Below, piece after piece: positions 59,717 through 64,000 of a DNA stretch of 64,000 nucleotides. The notes below the pieces were generated by a model, which searched no databases, was not told where the DNA came from, and worked only from the letters and a program-made list of their open reading frames with translations. A program made the position numbers and the translations under genes. Each line of letters starts with the position of its first letter. The first letter of the stretch is position 1. Source of the stretch: JANMDU01 sp031418715 (lineage in GTDB: Bacteria > Pseudomonadota > Gammaproteobacteria > Burkholderiales > Burkholderiaceae_C); the NCBI GenBank assembly GCA_031418715.1, contig JANOJL010000066.1, positions 124,001-188,000 on the forward strand, written 5' to 3'.

Positions 59717-60526
59717 TCAGCGCAAGCGCGCCAAACGGTCTTTCGCGGCCACAGCGGCTTCCGATTGCGGATAGGCCTTCATCAAGTCTTCCAGCGTCTT
59801 GCGGGCTGCGCGGTTGTCTTTGAGCTCAATTTGGCTGTTGGCCATGGCCAATGCAGCTTCAGGAGATTTCGGATGGTCGGGCGCTGAGCCGATCATTGAA
59901 CGGAAATTCGCAATAGCCTCGCGGTAATCTTTTGTCGCGTATTGCGCGTTACCCAGCCAGAAAAAGGCCGATGGCGCATAGCCGCTTTGCGGGTTGCGTT
60001 TGATGAAATCGATGAAAGCACCAGAGGCTGCAGCGTAATCGGGTTTACGGAACTGCGCAAACGCGGCATCGAAATCGCGCTTTTCAGCAGGTTCAGCCAT
60101 GAATTCGCGACCATCGAGTTGCACCTTGACAGGCTCAAAGCGGCGCACGCGCTCATCCACACCCTGCGCCAGATCTTTTTGTCGGCGCTGCATCTCTGCC
60201 ACATCACGCGCGAGCTGCTCATCTTGCCCTCGCAGACGCGCGAGGTCTGAGCGAAGCGTTTCAATTTGGTTTTGCAAATCGAGCAAACTGCGGCGAAGCG
60301 TGGCATTGCTATCGTTGGCATCTTGCAAGGCTTTGTCTTGAGCACGTTTGACGTCTGCGTTTTGTAGTTCTAACGCCTGGCGGTTTTGATCTACCTTGGT
60401 GCGCAAATCCAAAATGGCTTTACGCGCCTCTTCATCATCAAACAAGCCTGCATGTGCAAAATTTAAAGCAAAAATGGCCACTAGCCCTGATAAAAACTGC
60501 GCGGAGTGCTTCCGAATAAATAGCAT
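59717..60526 (-). CDS. cpoB: Tol-Pal cell division coordinator CpoB
   Basis: Periplasmic YbgF/CpoB protein that links peptidoglycan synthesis with outer-membrane constriction. After a signal peptide (residues 1-26, cut after AHA), a coiled coil runs to about residue 115. TPR repeats follow (DFDAAFAQFRKPDYAAASGAF and later units). Codons 1-21, most of the signal peptide, are a sense E element. It follows pal by 38 bases. Confidence 0.93.
   Translation of the reverse strand: MLFIRKHSAQFLSGLVAIFALNFAHAGLFDDEEARKAILDLRTKVDQNRQALELQNADVKRAQDKALQDANDSNATLRRSLLDLQNQIETLRSDLARLRGQDEQLARDVAEMQRRQKDLAQGVDERVRRFEPVKVQLDGREFMAEPAEKRDFDAAFAQFRKPDYAAASGAFIDFIKRNPQSGYAPSAFFWLGNAQYATKDYREAIANFRSMIGSAPDHPKSPEAALAMANSQIELKDNRAARKTLEDLMKAYPQSEAAVAAKDRLARLR
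60463..60524 (-). repeat. interspersed element E forming the CpoB signal peptide
   Basis: GCTATTTATTCGGAAGC, then ACTCCGCGCAGTTTTTATC, then AGGGCTAGTGGCC, then ATTTTTGCTTTAAA. It starts in codon 1-2 of cpoB and is one of the best copies in the window. Confidence 0.92.
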
Positions 60527-60564
60527 TTTTATTCTTTCTTGTTCTTTCTGTTTGAGCCAGCATC

Positions 60565-61137
60565 TCAGCGGTAATTGATTTCAGCACGGCGGTTTTTCGC
60601 AAACGCAGCTTCGTTGCTCGCCGCATCTGCAGGCTTTTCTTCACCAAAACTCACTGCCTCAAGCTGCGCATCAGCCACGCCGAGCAAACCCAGCGCGCGG
60701 CGTACAGCTTCGGCTCGCTTTTGCCCCAAGGCCAAGTTGTATTCGCGGCCACCACTCTCATCGGTGTGGCCTTCAATCGCCATTTTTCGGGTTTTGCTGG
60801 CAGTGAGAAAACGGGCGTGTGCATCAATTGCGCTGAGGTATTCTGCTTTGATCACAAAGCTGTCGTAATCAAACAAGATCACTTTAGCCGCACCCTGCGG
60901 GCCGGCTTTGTCTAGGGCGGCTTGATCAATGATCACCGCTTGAACGCTGCGCTCAGGCACGCCAGTTTGCGTGCCCGAGGAAGTTGTGGACTGGACGACG
61001 ACGGGCTGCGTGATGCTCGTGCCCTTGGCATCTGTCACTGGTACATCATCAAGCTTGACGCTCGATCCGCAGGCAGCTAGCGCCAATACTGCGCTAAGTG
61101 ATATAAAAATAGAACTGGTTCGTTGTCGGAAATTCAT
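60565..61137 (-). CDS. pal: peptidoglycan-associated lipoprotein Pal
   Basis: Outer-membrane lipoprotein that binds peptidoglycan through an OmpA-like domain. The lipobox is LALAAC with C23. The OmpA domain shows IEGHTDESGGREYNLALGQ and the R-A-E motif after it. ATG 61137 has AAGGAG ahead; 190 residues. Part of the signal peptide resembles an E element. Order tolB-pal-cpoB is the conserved one. Confidence 0.95.
   Translation of the reverse strand: MNFRQRTSSIFISLSAVLALAACGSSVKLDDVPVTDAKGTSITQPVVVQSTTSSGTQTGVPERSVQAVIIDQAALDKAGPQGAAKVILFDYDSFVIKAEYLSAIDAHARFLTASKTRKMAIEGHTDESGGREYNLALGQKRAEAVRRALGLLGVADAQLEAVSFGEEKPADAASNEAAFAKNRRAEINYR
61071..61114 (-). repeat. partial E element in the Pal signal peptide
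   Basis: TTCTATTTTTATATC, then ACTTAGCGCAGTATTGG, then CGCTAGCTGCC follow E order and spacing. Sense to pal, it encodes about residues 9-23, including the lipobox. Confidence 0.6.
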
Positions 61138-61180
61138 ACTTTGCTCCTTGAAATGGGGGATGTTTGATGTTTCTTGAGGC

Positions 61181-62506
61181 TTACTTGCCCCATTGCGGTT
61201 CGCGAATATCACCGCCTTGTGTGGACAACCGCGCTTTGATGCGACCGTCCAAAGTGCTCGTCATGAGCGCTTCTTTGCCAGCTTGACGTGTGGCATACAA
61301 GATAAGTTTGCCGTTGGGCGCGAAACTTGGGCGTTCATCTGCGCTGGTGTCGGTCAAAGCGATTGCATTGGGTGCGCCGAGTTCCATCAGATGCAAACGA
61401 AAATCGCCTGAGACGCGCGAGATGAAGGCCAAGCGCTTGCCATCAGGGCTGATCGCAGGAGAAATGTTGTAGTTGCCGCTTAGCGTCACACGCTCAGCTC
61501 GGCCTACCGCTTCTCCGGCTGCGGGCATGCGATAGACCTGCGGCGCACCACCCCGATCGCTCACAAAATAGATCGATTTGCCGTCAGGCGAATACACTGG
61601 CTCGGTGTCGATCCCGTCCGATTTCGAGAGTCTGCGCGGCTCAGTTCCGCCGCTGCTTTCCATTGCGTAAACTTGTGAATTGCCGTCGCGGCTGAGCGTG
61701 ATGGCAATTTGCTTGCTGTCGGGTGACCAAGCGGGTGCGCTGTTTGATCCTCGGAAATTGGCCAGCAAACGCCTGCGGCCATTGGCCACTTCATGCACGT
61801 ACACCACAGGCTTGCGCGATTCAAACGACACATAGGCTAGCTGCCCACCGCTGGGCGACCAGCTGGCAGAGATAATCGGCTCGGGGCTGGCCAGTGCGCT
61901 TTGTGCACCTTCGCCATCTGAATCGGCAATCCAAAGGTTATGCCGTTGATTGCTGCCCTGCCCGCTTTTGGTCACATAAGCTATTCGGCTGGAAAAAGCA
62001 CCTTTCTCGCCGGTGAGTTTTTCGTAAACAAAGTCAGCAATCCGGTGCGCCGTCAAACGCAAATCACCTGCTGGCACAGCAAAACTTTGCGCTCCCAAAT
62101 CTTGCCCACGCACCACATCCCACAGGCGAAAGCGCACATCAAAGCGGCCATCTGCCAAGCGGCTGGTGCTACCGACCACCAAATGATCAGCTCCACGCTG
62201 ACGCAGCGGGCTCATGTCGGGCCGGCTGGATTCATCAAGGCTGGCAGTACCAGGATCAATCTGCTTGAACTGCCCACTGCGCTCCAAATCCGCCTGCACA
62301 ATTGCGCCGATCTTTTGCGGCGCAGCATCGTCGCCCCGGAACGCCATGATCGAAACAGGCAACTGCGTCACGCCCACGCCAGAAATCTCCACTCGGAATT
62401 GCGCCAAAGCCGCTAAGGGCACGAAGGACGCTGCACCTGCCAAAAATAACGCGACTTGCAGGCTGGTGCGGCGATGAATCAGAGGGAGTGCGGTGTTTGG
62501 GTGCAT
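61181..62506 (-). CDS. tolB: Tol-Pal system beta-propeller protein TolB
   Basis: Periplasmic propeller protein that bridges Pal and the inner-membrane Tol complex. A signal peptide runs to about residue 35 (AALA-Q). The N-terminal domain precedes a six-bladed propeller with repeated SPDGK/SPDSK/SPSGG blade motifs. Length 441 is normal. TolQ, TolR and TolA do not precede it; the divergent msbA gene occupies that side. Confidence 0.96.
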   Translation of the reverse strand: MHPNTALPLIHRRTSLQVALFLAGAASFVPLAALAQFRVEISGVGVTQLPVSIMAFRGDDAAPQKIGAIVQADLERSGQFKQIDPGTASLDESSRPDMSPLRQRGADHLVVGSTSRLADGRFDVRFRLWDVVRGQDLGAQSFAVPAGDLRLTAHRIADFVYEKLTGEKGAFSSRIAYVTKSGQGSNQRHNLWIADSDGEGAQSALASPEPIISASWSPSGGQLAYVSFESRKPVVYVHEVANGRRRLLANFRGSNSAPAWSPDSKQIAITLSRDGNSQVYAMESSGGTEPRRLSKSDGIDTEPVYSPDGKSIYFVSDRGGAPQVYRMPAAGEAVGRAERVTLSGNYNISPAISPDGKRLAFISRVSGDFRLHLMELGAPNAIALTDTSADERPSFAPNGKLILYATRQAGKEALMTSTLDGRIKARLSTQGGDIREPQWGK

Positions 62507-62636
62507 AGAAAAAGGCGGATGTTGACTCAGACGATAATCCTACCGCATAGGTTCCTACTACGGGCAAGAGTTGAGACAGTATTTCTTGCCAATTCGTTTC
62601 CAAACATTGGGAAATCCTCTTTTCTGCTACAAATTT

Positions 62637-64000
62637 ATGAGTGACCAAGCGCCGCATGCTGTACCCGATGCCCCGGCTCCGCCTGTCCAGGGTTCTATGC
62701 GCCTGATGGCGATGCTGCGCCGCCTGCGTCCGTATGCGCAAGGCAGTCTGCCTCATATTGTGTTGGTTGCGGTGGCCGTGATCGTCACTGCCATCACCGA
62801 GCCACTGGTGCCCGCTCTGTTGAAGCCCCTCCTAGATCGCGGTTTTGGCGATAGCCGCTTGGCTTTGTGGATCGTTCCAGTGTCACTGATCAGCTTGTTT
62901 GCGGTGCGCGGCTTGTCGACCTTTGTTGCCAAATATGGCACAAGTGCTTTGGCTTATGGCATCGTCGAAAGGCTGGCAGCGGCGCAGTTTGCTATTTTGC
63001 ATAAAGCGCATCCGAGTCTTTACACGAATCAAACTGCGAGCAGCTTGGTCAACACTATGGTGTATGAGGTGCAAACGGGCGCGACAATTTTGATCAACTC
63101 GCTGTTGAGTTTGGCTAAAAATTTGCTTTCGGTGGTGGCATTGCTAGGCTATTTGCTTTACTTGAATTGGCAGCTCACGCTGATCGTCTTCGCCGTCGTG
63201 CCGCCAATAGCTTTCGCGATTCAAGCGTTCTCCAAACGTTTGCACAAACTCACCAAACAAAGCCAAAGTGCGACGGATGAATTGGCCTATGTGGTGGAAG
63301 AAAATGTGCTCGCTTGGCGCACGGTGCGTTTGCATCAAGCGCAGCCAAGTCAGCAGAAGCGTTTTGGTGACTTGGCGCGTAGCCTGCGCCGCTTGGCTGT
63401 GAAATCCACGATTGCATCGGCCGCGATCATGCCGATCACTCAGATTTTGGCTGCCGTGGCGCTTTCAGCGGTCATCACTGCCGCGCTCTGGCAAAACGCC
63501 ACGACGGGCACCAGCGTGGGCGGTTTTGTGGCCTTCGTCACGGCGATGCTGCTGCTGATCACACCGCTGCGTGCGCTCTCCGAAATCGCAGGTAGCCTCA
63601 CGCGTGGCCTCACAGCGCTGGAGCGCGGCTTGGATTTGCTGGAGAAAACGCCTCAGGAGAAAAGTGGTGCGTATCAGCCCGCCACTGATTTGAATACACC
63701 TTTGCACTTGAGCTTTGACAACGTGCATTTGAGCTACCCGAATGCCGATAGCAGCGCCCTCGCAGGCGTCTCGCTCGATATCGCGCCAGGGAGAACGGTG
63801 GCCTTGGTGGGCAGCTCCGGCTCGGGCAAAACGACACTGGTCAATCTGCTGCCGCGTTTCGTGGATGCGACTGAAGGCCGCGTGTTGCTAGGCGGCGTAG
63901 ATTTGCGCGAATGGCAAATCGATGCGCTGCGTCAGCAGTTCTCATTCGTGAGCCAAGATGTGGTGATGTTCAGCGAGACAGTGGCGGCCAACGTCGCTCT
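62637..64000 (+). CDS. msbA: lipid A export ATP-binding/permease MsbA (3' end outside window)
   Basis: ABC exporter half-transporter of the MsbA type, flipping lipid A core across the inner membrane. The ATG at 62637 is open for 454 codons to the window edge. A transmembrane domain of six helices covers about residues 35-335. The nucleotide-binding domain starts near 355, with Walker A GSSGSGKTT at 392-400 and the Q-loop FVSQDV near 440. The signature and Walker B motifs lie beyond the window. It is divergent from tolB with 130 bases between. Confidence 0.92.
   Translation, partial: MSDQAPHAVPDAPAPPVQGSMRLMAMLRRLRPYAQGSLPHIVLVAVAVIVTAITEPLVPALLKPLLDRGFGDSRLALWIVPVSLISLFAVRGLSTFVAKYGTSALAYGIVERLAAAQFAILHKAHPSLYTNQTASSLVNTMVYEVQTGATILINSLLSLAKNLLSVVALLGYLLYLNWQLTLIVFAVVPPIAFAIQAFSKRLHKLTKQSQSATDELAYVVEENVLAWRTVRLHQAQPSQQKRFGDLARSLRRLAVKSTIASAAIMPITQILAAVALSAVITAALWQNATTGTSVGGFVAFVTAMLLLITPLRALSEIAGSLTRGLTALERGLDLLEKTPQEKSGAYQPATDLNTPLHLSFDNVHLSYPNADSSALAGVSLDIAPGRTVALVGSSGSGKTTLVNLLPRFVDATEGRVLLGGVDLREWQIDALRQQFSFVSQDVVMFSETVAANVA

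Noticed and set aside
1..64000. CRISPR array, prophage, rRNA operon or replication origin
   Set aside because: No regularly spaced direct repeats, phage genes, rRNA sequence or DnaA-box cluster was seen.

Overview
The window looks like chromosome from a betaproteobacterium of the order Burkholderiales, most likely Comamonadaceae-like. The grounds are gene content and order: tpiA-secG-tRNA-Leu-nuoA to nuoI with separate nuoC and nuoD, a rplU-rpmA-obg block, an iscRSUA-hscBA-fdx block, a CNP1-like gene behind rppH, and an Anbu proteasome homologue. No phage, plasmid, CRISPR array or intact insertion sequence was seen. Coding density is high, with many 1-4 base stop/start overlaps. This is an assignment from memory of families, not from a search.

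Layout. 1-8409 (minus strand): the respiratory complex I operon nuoA-nuoI, entered at nuoI. 8519-10123: tRNA-Leu(GAG), secG, tpiA. 10139-14211: a quinone oxidoreductase, pnp and rpsO. 14359-20373: a signalling island with a soluble triple-PAS histidine kinase, a divergent three-part protein (receiver, class III adenylyl cyclase, Ser/Thr kinase) and a membrane hybrid histidine kinase. 20376-24174: smr-radC facing fkpB-ispH-dehydratase. 24539-29611: an SDR enzyme, rlmD, dut, coaBC, dnaQ. 29685-36608: a degenerate GGDEF membrane protein and the isc iron-sulfur operon. 36857-43753: a tyrosine phosphatase, prmC, slyD, grxD, a lytic transglycosylase, vapBC, a DUF418-like protein, proS. 43899-49848: rppH, a CNP1-like protein, proB, obg, rpmA, an extended rplU, rlmB, a lipoprotein. 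49902-59615: pbpG, suhB, mutS, anbu, a hydrolase, a TPR protein, uvrD. 59717-64000: cpoB, pal, tolB and divergent msbA (cut by the window end).

The most unusual feature at window scale is a family of about 60-base interspersed elements, called E here: at least 14 good copies plus weaker ones. Each has a small A+T-rich dyad (GCTAT...ATAGC), a TGCGCA core, a TATAA(C/G)GG block and a GGC-(A/T)-rich tail. Several are intergenic, but most lie inside genes in frame and on either strand: tpiA, rlmD, coaBC, hscA (twice), mutS and uvrD, plus the signal-peptide regions of cpoB, pal, a lytic transglycosylase and a small lipoprotein. A second repeat, D, has long inverted arms, lies next to dut and splits hscB from hscA.

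The other leading novelties are the receiver-cyclase-kinase fusion and a ribosomal protein L21 with a helix-hairpin-helix tail.
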